DNA from: Bacteroidota bacterium
GTDB lineage: Bacteria > Bacteroidota > Bacteroidia > M30B66
Direction of reading: 5' to 3'
Length of the DNA stretch: 64,000 nt
Assembly: GCA_947460255.1 (NCBI GenBank)
Contig: CANHIS010000006.1
Location: 1-64,000, forward strand
Positions 16,324 to 25,437 of the stretch are shown here, in pieces. The notes under the pieces are model-generated. The model made no database searches. It was not told where the DNA came from and saw only the letters and a list, made by a program, of their open reading frames with translations. How positions within the stretch are numbered: position 1 is the stretch's first letter; each line of letters opens with the position of its first letter. The translations under genes were made by a program, and so were the position numbers.

Positions 16324-16515
16324 TTGAGATGTCAGGCCTAAAGGCCCTTGTTTGATTAAATGATCGAATGAATCTATAGATATATCAGGCCTAAAGGCCC
16401 TTCAATCCCTGTAAAACATTAGCTAGAATGAGAATCATAGGGCCTTTAGGCCTAACATCATTGTAAAAAACTACCACAAATTGAATTTTGAGGGCCTTTA
16501 GGCCTGACATCTCAA
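16324..16515. repeat. cluster of four REP-like palindromes in a nested inverted arrangement
   Basis: Four copies of a 16-base unit occur: TCAGGCCTAAAGGCCC at 16332-16347 and 16385-16400, and its inverse GGGCCTTTAGGCCT(G/A)A at 16440-16455 and 16492-16507. Each can fold as a GGCC(T)/(A)GGCC hairpin. The outer pair is part of a perfect 25-bp inverted repeat (16324-16348 against 16491-16515), and the inner pair matches over 15 bp. The region has no open reading frame. Such head-to-head REP pairs are called BIMEs in enterobacteria. Here they sit directly downstream of the Y1 transposase. Confidence 0.85.
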
Positions 16516-16588
16516 ATGATTACTGCGCTTAAATTTGAAACAATTACAGTGTTTTGTAACAACAATGACTTACCGATCGGTCATCAAG

Positions 16589-17866
16589 TTATTCAACCCA
16601 ATCCACCTTACCGATGTCTTTTCGGTAATAAATGCCTTCGTAGCAAATTTCATTGATGCTCTTGTAACTACGCGCTAAGGCGGCTTCTCTTGATTCACCT
16701 AAGGATGTAAACGCTAGAACTCGCCCTCCATTGGTAACCAATTGATCACCAACTTGCTTTGTGCCCGCATGGAAAACCAACTCCCCTTCTACTCGATCCA
16801 AACCGCTAATCGGGAAACCTTTCTGATAATCACCTGGATAACCACCTGAAACAACTACCACAGTTGCAGCATGTTGAGTACTGATTTTTGGTTGATGTGA
16901 ATTTAAAGTGCCATTGCCCACAGCTTCAAACAATTCCACTAGATCATTCTCCAATCTTGGAAGCACCACTTCAGTTTCAGGATCTCCCATACGGCAATTG
17001 TACTCAATCACGAAAGGCTCACCATGAACACTCATTAAACCAATGAAAACAAACCCTTTGTAATCGATTCCTTCGGCTTTCAAGCCATTCAAGGTAGGTA
17101 CGATGATTCGTGATTTAACTTTATCCATGAAAACATCGTCACAAAAAGGAACTGGAGAAAAAGCTCCCATGCCTCCAGTATTTAATCCAGTATTGCCTTC
17201 ACCGATTCGTTTGTGGTCTTTGGCTTCGGGTAGCAAAAAGGCTGAATTTCCATCAGTAAGTACAAAAACCGAACACTCTACACCTTTAAGAAACTCCTCA
17301 ATCACCACTACATTTCCAGCAGCGCCGAACTTCCCTCCGAGCATTTCTTCTAATTCTTGCTCTGCTTCTTCAAGTGTTTCCGGAATCACAACGCCTTTAC
17401 CTGCTGCCAATCCAGAAGCTTTCAACACAAACGGAGCTTCCATGGTGCGCAAAAATGCTTTCCCTTCATCCAGCGTAGCGGGAGTAAAACTCTGATAACG
17501 CGCTGTTGGGATCTGGTTTCGCATCATGAATGCCTTCGAAAAATCCTTGCTGCCTTCCAGCTGAGCACCTGCAGCGCTTGGTCCTATCACTGTTACCGAA
17601 TGGTGAGCATCAGAAGCTGCAAAAGCGTCCGAAATGCCTTTCACCAAGGGTTCTTCTGGTCCAACAACAACGATTGAAATTTCGTTGGAAGAAACAAATT
17701 GCTTCACCGCTTCAAAATCGAGCGGATCGATGTTGACATTTTCACCAAGTTTTGCCGTTCCAGGGTTTCCGGGAGCGATAAACAATTTAGTAAGAAGCTT
17801 GCTTTGAGCGATTTTCCAGGCGAAAGCATGTTCACGACCACCTGATCCGAGCAGAAGAATATTCAT
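16589..17866 (-). CDS. purD: phosphoribosylamine--glycine ligase (GAR synthetase)
   Basis: This 425-residue monofunctional PurD joins phosphoribosylamine and glycine with ATP in the second step of purine synthesis. It has the N-terminal ILLLGSGGREHAFAW, then GPEEPLV, the ATP-grasp core FVLKASGLAAGKGVV, and NTGGMGAFSPVP followed by EYNCRMGDPETE, all diagnostic. The length is normal. The start is supported by a -7-like GAAGTTTG (minus strand, 17871-17878) four bases upstream of the ATG. It is followed by the REP cluster and is transcribed in the same direction as ispD and queA upstream. Confidence 0.96.
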   Translation of the reverse strand: MNILLLGSGGREHAFAWKIAQSKLLTKLFIAPGNPGTAKLGENVNIDPLDFEAVKQFVSSNEISIVVVGPEEPLVKGISDAFAASDAHHSVTVIGPSAAGAQLEGSKDFSKAFMMRNQIPTARYQSFTPATLDEGKAFLRTMEAPFVLKASGLAAGKGVVIPETLEEAEQELEEMLGGKFGAAGNVVVIEEFLKGVECSVFVLTDGNSAFLLPEAKDHKRIGEGNTGLNTGGMGAFSPVPFCDDVFMDKVKSRIIVPTLNGLKAEGIDYKGFVFIGLMSVHGEPFVIEYNCRMGDPETEVVLPRLENDLVELFEAVGNGTLNSHQPKISTQHAATVVVVSGGYPGDYQKGFPISGLDRVEGELVFHAGTKQVGDQLVTNGGRVLAFTSLGESREAALARSYKSINEICYEGIYYRKDIGKVDWVE

Positions 17867-17905
17867 GCTGCAAACTTCAGCTTTTTTATGCTGAACCGAA
17901 AATGA

Positions 17906-18574
17906 TTATCTGTTTTCGGAAATAACCCATGAAGCCAAAGCCAAATCGGCAGGATGCGTAATTTTGATATTCTCAGGATTTCCTTCAACCAACGAAACAG
18001 AAAAGCCTGCAGCTTCTAAAACAGAGGCGCAATCGGTAAATGATTCTTTAAATTCTTGATCGAAGGCTTCCTTCATCCATTCGTAACGAAAACACTGAGG
18101 GGTTTGTACCATTCGAATTGTCGAACGATCTAGCGCCTTGCTGCTAAAGTTGGCAACCACCCGAACCGATTCGCTCGAAGGCACAACAGGAATTGCAGCA
18201 CCAGCACGTGAAGCCTCCTCAAAGCACCGATGGATTGTTTCCTTTGAAACCAAAGGACGAACACCATCGTGTACGCCAACCAATCCGCCGTTTACGGCTG
18301 AAAGGCCATTTTTAACTGAATGAAAACGGGTTTCACCTCCAGAAACAACTTGGTGTGGCACGTCGAAACTATGCTCACTACACAATGTTTTCCAAGTAAT
18401 TAGATGTTCATCAGGCAAGACAACAATCAAAGATAATTCGGGCATAGCTGCCTGAAATTTTTCGATCGTGTGAATTAGAATCGGTCTTCCATCTACAAGA
18501 AGAAACTGTTTGGGAACAGAAGCCTTCATGCGGGTTCCGCTGCCACCAGCAACGATAATGACCGATTTCTTCAC
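17906..18574 (-). CDS. ispD: 2-C-methyl-D-erythritol 4-phosphate cytidylyltransferase
   Basis: This 222-residue protein is IspD, the third enzyme of the non-mevalonate isoprenoid pathway, which transfers CMP from CTP to MEP. The N-terminal signature VIIVAGGSGTRMKASVPKQF binds CTP. GVHDGVRPLV (about residues 98-107) and the C-terminal EGNPENIKITHPADL are characteristic. The length is typical of a monofunctional enzyme. Its start is 2 bases from the queA stop, so the two are co-transcribed from the queA promoter. Confidence 0.95.
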   Translation of the reverse strand: MKKSVIIVAGGSGTRMKASVPKQFLLVDGRPILIHTIEKFQAAMPELSLIVVLPDEHLITWKTLCSEHSFDVPHQVVSGGETRFHSVKNGLSAVNGGLVGVHDGVRPLVSKETIHRCFEEASRAGAAIPVVPSSESVRVVANFSSKALDRSTIRMVQTPQCFRYEWMKEAFDQEFKESFTDCASVLEAAGFSVSLVEGNPENIKITHPADLALASWVISENR

Positions 18575-18576
18575 TT

Positions 18577-19626
18577 TTAGATGATCAACATCGCATCGCC
18601 GTAGGTAAAGAAGCGATACTTCTCCTTAACAGCCTCTTTGTATGCATCCATAATGAAATCGTGGCCACCAAATGCAGAAACCATGATCAACAGGGTGCTC
18701 ATGGGCATATGGAAATTGGTCACCAAAGCATTGGCAACGCGGAAATCATATGGAGGGAAGATGAATTTATTTGTCCAACCAACGTAAGGTTTCATGTAAC
18801 CTTCGGTGGATACCGAACTTTCGATCGCTCGCATAGTTGTCGTTCCAACAGCAACAACACGTTTGCGATTCTTCTTACTTTCATTCACGATGTTGGAAGC
18901 CTCTTCAGAAATAACCATTTCCTCTGAGTCCATTTTGTGCTTGCTTAAGTCTTCTACCTCAACGGTGCGAAAGCTTCCAAGACCAACGTGCAAGGTGATT
19001 TCAGAGAAGTTAATTCCTTTCAACTCCATGCGCTTCATTAACTCGCGGCTAAAGTGAAGACCAGCTGTTGGAGCGGCTACTGCGCCTTCATTTTTCGCAT
19101 ACACTGTTTGGTAACGAATTGCGTCGTCCTCATCAGGTGTACGTTGAATGTATTTTGGAATCGGGGTTTCACCCAAAGAATAAAGTACCTTTTTAAATTC
19201 TTCGTGCGGACCATCGAAAAGGAATCTCAATGTACGACCGCGAGAAGTTGTATTGTCGATTACTTCAGCAACCAACGAATCGTCTTCCCCAAAATAAAGT
19301 TTGTTTCCGATACGGATTTTACGTGCTGGATCAACCAACACATCCCAAAGGCGACTTTCTTGGTTTAGCTCACGAAGAAGAAACACTTCGATTTTGGCTC
19401 CAGTCTTTTCTTTGTTACCGTACATCCGCGCAGGGAAAACCTTGGTATTGTTGATGATGAACGTGTCGCCATCATCAAAATATTCGAGAATGTCGCGAAA
19501 CATTTTGTGCTCGATGGTTTTGTTCTTGCGGTCCAAAACCATCAATCTTGATTCGTCCCGGTTATCGGTTGGACGATCGGCGATGAGTTCTGGCGGTAAT
19601 TTGAATTTGAAATTTGATAACTTCAT
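18577..19626 (-). CDS. queA: S-adenosylmethionine:tRNA ribosyltransferase-isomerase
   Basis: This 349-residue QueA builds epoxyqueuosine on tRNA from preQ1 and SAM. It begins [19 protein letters not shown] and has [25 protein letters not shown] and [14 protein letters not shown], all family hallmarks. An in-frame ATG 25 codons upstream exists, but 19626 is the better start: family members begin at this point, and the -7 box at 19656-19663 (minus strand) lies between the two candidates. The gene heads a queA-ispD unit. Confidence 0.95.
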   Translation of the reverse strand: MKLSNFKFKLPPELIADRPTDNRDESRLMVLDRKNKTIEHKMFRDILEYFDDGDTFIINNTKVFPARMYGNKEKTGAKIEVFLLRELNQESRLWDVLVDPARKIRIGNKLYFGEDDSLVAEVIDNTTSRGRTLRFLFDGPHEEFKKVLYSLGETPIPKYIQRTPDEDDAIRYQTVYAKNEGAVAAPTAGLHFSRELMKRMELKGINFSEITLHVGLGSFRTVEVEDLSKHKMDSEEMVISEEASNIVNESKKNRKRVVAVGTTTMRAIESSVSTEGYMKPYVGWTNKFIFPPYDFRVANALVTNFHMPMSTLLIMVSAFGGHDFIMDAYKEAVKEKYRFFTYGDAMLII

Positions 19627-19655
19627 AGGAAGCCTGGAGTTAAAAATTGAGGGCG

Positions 19656-19663
19656 CAAAGGTA
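19656..19663 (-). promoter_or_regulatory. -7 promoter box of queA-ispD
   Basis: Read on the minus strand the sequence is TACCTTTG, matching TAnnTTTG, 29 bases before the queA ATG at 19626. It decides against the longer upstream start. Confidence 0.55.
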
Positions 19664-19802
19664 TAAAAAAGGAGATCGAATGCTGCATGGATTCGACGCA
19701 ACTAGGTTAACTAACAAGAATGCCCAGAATTCCACGTTGCTTGGTTAACAACTGTTAAGTTTTTTTTGAACGCCTAGACTTGTAATGATTGAAATTTGCA
19801 GC

Positions 19803-20777
19803 ATGATGAAACGCGTAATTTTTCTGTTCACGGTCCTTGCTTATTCTCTCGTTTTGCCTGCACAAAAGCAAACAACAAGAGAATACATCAACCTTTATAG
19901 CAAGATTTCCGTCGAAGAAATGAACAAATATCAAATTCCAGCTTCCATTAAAATGGCTCAAGGAATTTTAGAATCCTCATCGGGCAATAGTCCGCTCGCG
20001 CGGGAAGCCAACAACCACTTTGGGATCAAGTGCAAAAAAGAATGGACTGGCCCAACCTTCATTCAGGACGACGACGAGAAAAATGAGTGCTTCAGAAAGT
20101 ATGAATCTGCTTTAGCATCTTATGAAGACCACAGCAAATTTTTGACGAAAAACCCTAGGTATTCGGAACTATTTACCTACGACCGCAACGATTACAAATC
20201 ATGGGCACATGGATTAAAGAAAGCTGGTTATGCAACCAATCCTAAATATGCGCCGCTGTTGATTAAAACAATCGAAGAGAATAATCTAAGCGAGTTAGAT
20301 ACTCCGGGAAGAGCTCCGCAATTTAGAGAACCGGCCGCAGGAAGCGAAAGACCTAAAACGAGCGTTAGTACTTCCACTGGAAAAAAACGGAGTAAAAATT
20401 CCGACGATACTGATTTACCAGATTTTGAACTGAAAAAACAAGGTAAACGCTCAATTCTGGTACGCAACGATGTGCAATATGTTGTAGCCAAAGAAGGAGA
20501 TACCTACAGCGCTATAGCAACAGATCTAGATTTAATGGATTGGCAGTTACCAAAATACAACGATTTGCCAAGAACTACTAAGCTCAAATCGGGCGATATC
20601 GTTTACATCCAACCCAAAAGAAGAAAGGCTGAGCAAGCGTCGCACACAGTTAAAAACGGGGAGAAAATGCAGGAGATTTCACAGCAACATGCCATTAAAC
20701 TCAAACGTTTGTATTCATTAAACGATATGGAATTTGGTACTCAACCGAAAGTGGGTCAAAAGCTGAAAATGAAGTAA
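19803..20777 (+). CDS. exported glucosaminidase (FlgJ/Bax-like) with LysM domains
   Basis: This protein of about 324 residues has a signal peptide (KRVIFLFTVLAYSLVLPAQ). A mannosyl-glycoprotein endo-beta-N-acetylglucosaminidase-like (GH73) domain covers about residues 25-155, with the expected IPASIKMAQGILESSSGNSPLA, the catalytic Glu in ILES, and NNHFGIKCKKEW. A low-complexity linker leads to a LysM-like domain (YVVAKEGDTYSAIATDL) and a second, weaker one at the C-terminus (HTVKNGEKMQEISQQH). It is probably a peptidoglycan hydrolase for growth or separation. The start at 19803 is chosen because signal peptides begin there and a GAAATTTG box lies four bases upstream. Confidence 0.88.
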   Translation: MMKRVIFLFTVLAYSLVLPAQKQTTREYINLYSKISVEEMNKYQIPASIKMAQGILESSSGNSPLAREANNHFGIKCKKEWTGPTFIQDDDEKNECFRKYESALASYEDHSKFLTKNPRYSELFTYDRNDYKSWAHGLKKAGYATNPKYAPLLIKTIEENNLSELDTPGRAPQFREPAAGSERPKTSVSTSTGKKRSKNSDDTDLPDFELKKQGKRSILVRNDVQYVVAKEGDTYSAIATDLDLMDWQLPKYNDLPRTTKLKSGDIVYIQPKRRKAEQASHTVKNGEKMQEISQQHAIKLKRLYSLNDMEFGTQPKVGQKLKMK

Positions 20778-20811
20778 CCGAGAATCGTTCAATTCCAATT
20801 CAAGAGATTTT

Positions 20812-20819
20812 TACATTTG
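20812..20819 (+). promoter_or_regulatory. -7 promoter box that fixes the start of the next gene
   Basis: TACATTTG at 20812-20819 overlaps an upstream TTG start candidate (20817), so that codon cannot be translated from this promoter. The ATG at 20841, 21 bases after the box, is the likely start. Confidence 0.5.
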
Positions 20820-20840
20820 TTGAATATTACATCCTTTCGT

Positions 20841-21989
20841 ATGAATAAAATTTTGACTTTCAGCCTGTTGGTTTTCTCTGCAATATCATGTGTTGCTCAA
20901 GAAACAGTAAAAATCAAGATAGCAGGAATCAGCGATCAAGTTGCCCAACAACTCAAGGCCAATCAAGACCGTGTAAGTTGGTACAATATCACAAATACGG
21001 ATGCAATTGCCTCTAATTTGGAAGTGAGTTTAAAAAACACAGACCAAAAAAGCGCCGACAAAGGAAGAGTGGGCGTTAAGGCGGATCCTGCAACAGATGG
21101 GAAATACGCGCTTTCAGCTGAGGTTGAAGTGAAACTGAAAAAGGTAGACAAGGCCAAACCGATTGCATACGAAATCATCTTGGAAACCATACTCGGCAAT
21201 GAAATCTTTGCTGTGGGAACCATCAATGCTGATGCATTGGATAAACCAATCATGCTCGACAAATACATGTGGCGAGCGAGCAACGAAAAGATAGCTCCTG
21301 AGAAAAAATTACACCTTGCCTTTTCTGCATACATTGAAAATGACGGCATGCGAAATGCCTGCATGGAAAACGAAGGTGCGCTGAAGTTTACCCAAGGAGA
21401 TTTTGAAGTGTTTCTAAAGCAAGACGAAGCATCAGGTTGGAAAAAGTATCCTGAAATAGTGCAAGGTTCGCTTTCAAATGGAACTGCAATGAAAATCTTC
21501 CCACCGCTTCCAGATTGGATCTCAACATCGAAACCACTTTCAGTACGATTCAGTGCCAAAACACCAAAAGGAAATTTCATTTGGGGCGAATACAAGGTAA
21601 ATCCGAATGAATACCGCAAAGAAGTTAGGGCATCGCATTATACCACTAAGGCATTCGATCCTGCAGCAGTTGTAAATAAAGAATCAACAACGACAAGCAC
21701 TCCTCCAACCAATTCAAAGCCAGTAGGAGCCGAGGCATTGCCAGTAAAAAGAGGAAACGAAACCATTGTAACTCCTGCGCAGTCTAGTCCAAGCTACAAA
21801 GATTTAATCATTGAAGCCGACAAGCTTTTTACTGAAGGTCAGTTTCAAGCGGCGAAAGACAAATACACGAAAGCTTCAGAGCTTAGTCCAAAAGAGGAAT
21901 ATCCCAAAAAGCGTATTGAAGAATGCAACAGCAAACTTCCTTCAAACCGACCAATAAAACGCGGTGGCCTAAATGATAAAGTGAAATAG
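20841..21989 (+). CDS. exported protein of unknown function with TPR-like C-terminus
   Basis: This protein of about 382 residues has a signal sequence (KILTFSLLVFSAISC). The Cys could be a lipobox (AISC), or cleavage may fall after VAQ. Residues about 20-260 are a Lys-rich, beta-looking domain I do not recognise (VKIKIAGISDQVAQQLKAN near its start). A Ser/Thr/Pro-rich linker precedes a C-terminal helical hairpin (LIIEADKLFTEGQFQAAKDK and TKASELSPKEEYPKKRI) that fits a single tetratricopeptide repeat. It follows the glucosaminidase gene after 63 bases and has its own -7 box, so a shared role is only possible. Confidence 0.6.
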   Translation: MNKILTFSLLVFSAISCVAQETVKIKIAGISDQVAQQLKANQDRVSWYNITNTDAIASNLEVSLKNTDQKSADKGRVGVKADPATDGKYALSAEVEVKLKKVDKAKPIAYEIILETILGNEIFAVGTINADALDKPIMLDKYMWRASNEKIAPEKKLHLAFSAYIENDGMRNACMENEGALKFTQGDFEVFLKQDEASGWKKYPEIVQGSLSNGTAMKIFPPLPDWISTSKPLSVRFSAKTPKGNFIWGEYKVNPNEYRKEVRASHYTTKAFDPAAVVNKESTTTSTPPTNSKPVGAEALPVKRGNETIVTPAQSSPSYKDLIIEADKLFTEGQFQAAKDKYTKASELSPKEEYPKKRIEECNSKLPSNRPIKRGGLNDKVK

Positions 21990-22195
21990 TATGAGATTTC
22001 CCTTATCAGCAATTTGTAGAAACGAAGTATTATGATCTTCTCTTTTGTTAAATCGGAGGCAGAAATCAAATTCAAGGATTATTCTAGCTATCGCTAGTGA
22101 CCAATTTTAATACTTGAACTTTGATAACTAAGCGCACTGCTTCACTATACTATTTTCGTTTGCGAGAATGAAACAATGAAGACAATAACCAGGCA

Positions 22196-22777
22196 TTAAA
22201 ACTTCCCGCAAATCCCAATGTTCAGCAAACCGTAAGGCCCAACACCAGCCTCCAACATAAAACCTACGTTGTAATTGGTGTACATTTTTACACCTAACAA
22301 GCCACCAATCAAAGTTACACTGCCTTGGTTGTCGATACCGGTGCTTGAAAAGTTAACCTGACTAGCAATTTGTCGGCCTGCCCAAGCATTAACGTAAGTG
22401 TCGATTGCATTTGGATTAAATTTCAGCATGAAGTTCTTATTCAGCCAGCGTGTTAAGTGAAAAGAGACCTTACCTCCAAAGTAATAGTAATTTACATCAT
22501 AAGCTGGAGCTCCTGGATCTTTGAACTGGCGCTGGTTCCAGCCGAAAAAAGCCCCCAATCCAACATCGTTTCTGATACCATATTCTAAACCTGCAAAAAC
22601 AGGCAGTCTTGAGGTGAGAAATTGCTTGCTCCTGTAAAGACCCACGCTGGTGTGCAGATCGGCAACGAACATGCCTTCATCAAACGATTGCGTGTATTTT
22701 TTTCGCTGTGCCGATACATGTGTTGAAACCGAAGCTAAAGCGAAAAACAAAAACAGTAATCGAAGACGAAGTTTCAT
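22196..22777 (-). CDS. small outer membrane beta-barrel-like protein
   Basis: This 193-residue protein has a signal peptide (LRLLFLFFALASVSTHVSAQ). It has short amphipathic strands with glycine and aromatic residues (GLEYGIRNDVGLGAFFGWN, YYYFGGKVSFHL, GFMLEAGVGPYGLLNIGICGKF), consistent with an eight-strand outer membrane barrel ending in Phe. No specific family is recognised. It lies 7 bases downstream of aspS on the same strand, so it is probably co-transcribed with it. Confidence 0.6.
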   Translation of the reverse strand: MKLRLRLLFLFFALASVSTHVSAQRKKYTQSFDEGMFVADLHTSVGLYRSKQFLTSRLPVFAGLEYGIRNDVGLGAFFGWNQRQFKDPGAPAYDVNYYYFGGKVSFHLTRWLNKNFMLKFNPNAIDTYVNAWAGRQIASQVNFSSTGIDNQGSVTLIGGLLGVKMYTNYNVGFMLEAGVGPYGLLNIGICGKF

Positions 22778-22784
22778 AAGTCAG

Positions 22785-24527
22785 TTATTTAATTTGAATG
22801 CCCAATTCCTTAAGTTGTGCAGGATTTACTGGGCTTGGGGCATCTATCATCATATCACGTCCTGAATTATTTTTCGGGAACGCGATGAAATCTCGAATAG
22901 AATCAACACCACCAAAAATAGAACACAAACGGTCGAAGCCAAGCGCCAAACCACCGTGTGGAGGTGCTCCATATTCGAAGGCGTTCATTAGGAAGCCAAA
23001 TTGGTTTTGTGCTTCTTCGTCGCTGAATCCGAGCAAAGTAAACATCTGCTTTTGCAGCGCACGGTCGTGAATTCGAATGGAGCCGCCACCAATCTCCACT
23101 CCGTTGATTACAAGATCGTACGCATTGGCGCGCACATTTCCTGGATCTGTATCGATTAAATGGAAGTCTTCTGGCTTAGGCGAGGTAAACGGATGGTGCA
23201 TGGCATGATAACGACCATTTTCTTCGTCCCATTCTAACAATGGAAAATCAACCACCCAAAGCGGCGAAAATTTGTCTCTTGGACGAAGCCCCAAACGGTT
23301 ACCCATTTCCAAACGCAGCTCATTGAGTGCTTTACGGGTTTTGGTTTCTACACCAGCGAGGATAAGAATCAAGTCGCCAGGCTTAGCATTTGCCTGATCT
23401 GCATAAGTTTTCAGTTGATCTGGCGTGAAGAATTTATCAACTGATGATTTTAACGTGCCATCTGCCGCATAGCGGATATAGATCAATCCACCAGCGCCAA
23501 TTTGCGGACGTTTCACCCAATCGGTAAGTTCATCCACTTGCTTTCTAGTGTATTCTGAACATCCTTCGGCCACAATTCCGCCCACAAATTCGGCTTGATC
23601 GAAAACTACGAAGCCGCTATTTCTTGAAGTTGCTGTGAAGTTGCAGAATTCCATTCCGAAACGTGTGTCGGGCTTGTCGGAACCGTAACGTTCCATGGCT
23701 TCCGCGTAGGTCATTCGAGGAAAATCTTTCAAGTCGAGGTTTTTCACTTCGAGGAAAAGATTTCTCACCAAGCCTTCGAATATGTTGAGGATATCTTCTT
23801 GGGTGATGAAGGAAAGTTCACAATCGATTTGGGTGAATTCTGGCTGACGATCGGCACGAAGGTCTTCATCGCGGAAGCATTTCACCACTTGGTAATAACG
23901 GTCGAACCCAGCAACCATCAAGATTTGCTTGAAGGTTTGTGGGCTCTGTGGAAGTGCATAAAACTCACCTGGATTCATTCTCGATGGCACAATAAAATCG
24001 CGTGCTCCTTCGGGAGTTGATTTAATTAAAACTGGCGTTTCCACTTCAATAAACTGCAAAGCATCGAGGTATCTACGAATAGATCCAGCCAATCGGTGGC
24101 GCATTTCGAGATTGGCTCGAACGGTATTTCGGCGCAAATCCAAGTAGCGGTATTTCATTCGTAAATCGTCGCCTCCATCGGTCTCGTCTTCGATGGTGAA
24201 AGGTGGCGTTTTTGATGCATTGAGCACCTCAAGATCAGTTACCTGAATCTCAACTTCCCCGGTAGGGATATTTAAATTTTTTGCAGAACGTTCGCGTACA
24301 ATTCCCGTTGCACGAAGCACGAATTCACGGCCGAGTTTTCGGGCTTCTTGACAAAGCGCAGAATTATCGTCCATATTAAACACCAATTGCGTGATTCCAT
24401 AACGATCGCGAAGGTCGATGAAAGTCATGCCGCCGAGGTCTCGCGATTTGGATAGCCAGCCGGTTAATGTAACAGTTTCGCCTGCGTTTGCAAGCCTAAG
24501 TTCGCCGCATTGGTGTGTTCTAAGCAT
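22785..24527 (-). CDS. aspS: aspartyl-tRNA synthetase
   Basis: This 580-residue class II bacterial-type AspRS charges tRNA-Asp. The N-terminal OB-fold anticodon-binding domain ([20 protein letters not shown]) is followed by motif 2 ([18 protein letters not shown]), a GAD-type insertion domain in the middle, and motif 3 (GLALGFDRL) near the C-terminus. Length and domain order are standard. A TATTTTCG -7 box on the minus strand at 24563-24570 would give a leader of about 30 bases. Whether the enzyme is discriminating cannot be decided here. Confidence 0.96.
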   Translation of the reverse strand: MLRTHQCGELRLANAGETVTLTGWLSKSRDLGGMTFIDLRDRYGITQLVFNMDDNSALCQEARKLGREFVLRATGIVRERSAKNLNIPTGEVEIQVTDLEVLNASKTPPFTIEDETDGGDDLRMKYRYLDLRRNTVRANLEMRHRLAGSIRRYLDALQFIEVETPVLIKSTPEGARDFIVPSRMNPGEFYALPQSPQTFKQILMVAGFDRYYQVVKCFRDEDLRADRQPEFTQIDCELSFITQEDILNIFEGLVRNLFLEVKNLDLKDFPRMTYAEAMERYGSDKPDTRFGMEFCNFTATSRNSGFVVFDQAEFVGGIVAEGCSEYTRKQVDELTDWVKRPQIGAGGLIYIRYAADGTLKSSVDKFFTPDQLKTYADQANAKPGDLILILAGVETKTRKALNELRLEMGNRLGLRPRDKFSPLWVVDFPLLEWDEENGRYHAMHHPFTSPKPEDFHLIDTDPGNVRANAYDLVINGVEIGGGSIRIHDRALQKQMFTLLGFSDEEAQNQFGFLMNAFEYGAPPHGGLALGFDRLCSIFGGVDSIRDFIAFPKNNSGRDMMIDAPSPVNPAQLKELGIQIK

Positions 24528-24667
24528 CTTGAAATTTCAATATTGGATGGAGTTCCAGCTTGCGAAAATAGCTTGCTTTCACAAGGTCTTGAAATCATCG
24601 TTCAATCTTTTTTTAACACGTAACTCAATTTAGAGTCATTCTGTAATATTTTCTTTAAGCAATAAGT

Positions 24668-24675
24668 TAACTTTG
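24668..24675 (+). promoter_or_regulatory. -7 promoter box of the Fnr-like regulator gene
   Basis: TAACTTTG matches TAnnTTTG. It overlaps an upstream TTG start candidate (24673), which is therefore excluded, and leaves an 18-base interval to the ATG at 24694. Confidence 0.55.
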
Positions 24676-24693
24676 TGGTTGGTTAACAAGGCT

Positions 24694-25404
24694 ATGGTAA
24701 GGAAATTTGAACAACCAGAATGCGCGCATTGTGATTCACGATCGAAGTCTGTTTTCTGCGATTTACACGGAGCACAGCTCGATACTTTAAACGAAGACAA
24801 AGGTTGTAGTTTGTTTCGTAAAGGGCAGATTATCTTCAATTCTGGCGCAAATCCCCACGGCTTATTCTGTGTTCAGGAAGGTAAGATTAAAATTTTCAGA
24901 ATTGGTGATGAAGGAAAAGAGCAGATCGTAAGATTGGCTCGTGAAGGAGATATTTTGGGCTACCGAGCGCTTTTGAGTGGAGATCGATACTCTTCATCGG
25001 CAGAAGCGCTTGAAGATGCCAAAATCTGCTTCATCCCGAAAGCTGCATTTTTAGGTTTGGTAGAAAACAACGGCGTTTTGTCGATGCAACTGATGAAATT
25101 ACTCTCCGAGGATTTGAAATTTGCAGAACACCGTATTACCGATTTGGCACAAAAGCCAGTTCGCGAAAGGGTTGCTGAAGCACTGTTGTATCTACACCAA
25201 ACATACGGATTAGAAAACGACGGACAAACAATTTCAGTTACCATGTCTCGCGAAGACATCGCAAATATTGTTGGAACTGCAACAGAAACGACCATCCGAT
25301 TGTTAAGTGAACTGAAACACGACAATGTGATTCAGCTGCAAGGGAAAAAAATCGCCATTTTAAACCACCGCGAGCTGGTTAGAATTGCAAACGTAAACGA
25401 CTGA
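24694..25404 (+). CDS. Crp/Fnr-family transcriptional regulator with N-terminal cysteines
   Basis: This protein of 236 residues has a cyclic-nucleotide-binding fold (FRKGQIIFNSGANPHGLFCVQ onward) and a C-terminal winged helix (SREDIANIVGTATETTIRLL). Before the fold are cysteines at 10, 13, 22 and 38, resembling the N-terminal Cys cluster of oxygen-sensing Fnr, which ligates a [4Fe-4S] cluster. The recognition helix reads E-T-T-I-R where E. coli FNR has E-T-I-S-R: Glu and Arg are kept but the Ser is replaced. It directly precedes a cytochrome gene and is 5.7 kb from two Fnr-type operators in front of the cbb3 genes, so it is the obvious candidate regulator of them. That link is inference. Confidence 0.85.
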   Translation: MVRKFEQPECAHCDSRSKSVFCDLHGAQLDTLNEDKGCSLFRKGQIIFNSGANPHGLFCVQEGKIKIFRIGDEGKEQIVRLAREGDILGYRALLSGDRYSSSAEALEDAKICFIPKAAFLGLVENNGVLSMQLMKLLSEDLKFAEHRITDLAQKPVRERVAEALLYLHQTYGLENDGQTISVTMSREDIANIVGTATETTIRLLSELKHDNVIQLQGKKIAILNHRELVRIANVND

Positions 25405-25437
25405 TAAAGAGAAATTCAAAACCATCAAATTGAATTT

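Noticed and set aside
16324-16515. CRISPR array interpretation of the GGCC repeats
   Set aside because: The units are inverted relative to each other, spacings are irregular and no cas genes are present.
19627-19701. N-terminal extension of queA by 25 residues
   Set aside because: The -7 box falls between the two starts, and homologues begin at MKLSNF.
20963-21619. Long minus-strand open frame opposite the exported protein gene
   Set aside because: Composition is unlike a real protein and it lies wholly inside a better-supported plus-strand gene with a promoter and signal peptide.
22084-22097. CTAGC-TATC-GCTAG hairpin as a terminator after the 20841-21989 gene
   Set aside because: The stem is only five base pairs and no T-run follows.
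24673-24693. TTG start seven codons before the Fnr-like ATG
   Set aside because: It overlaps the TAACTTTG promoter box and would therefore not be transcribed.
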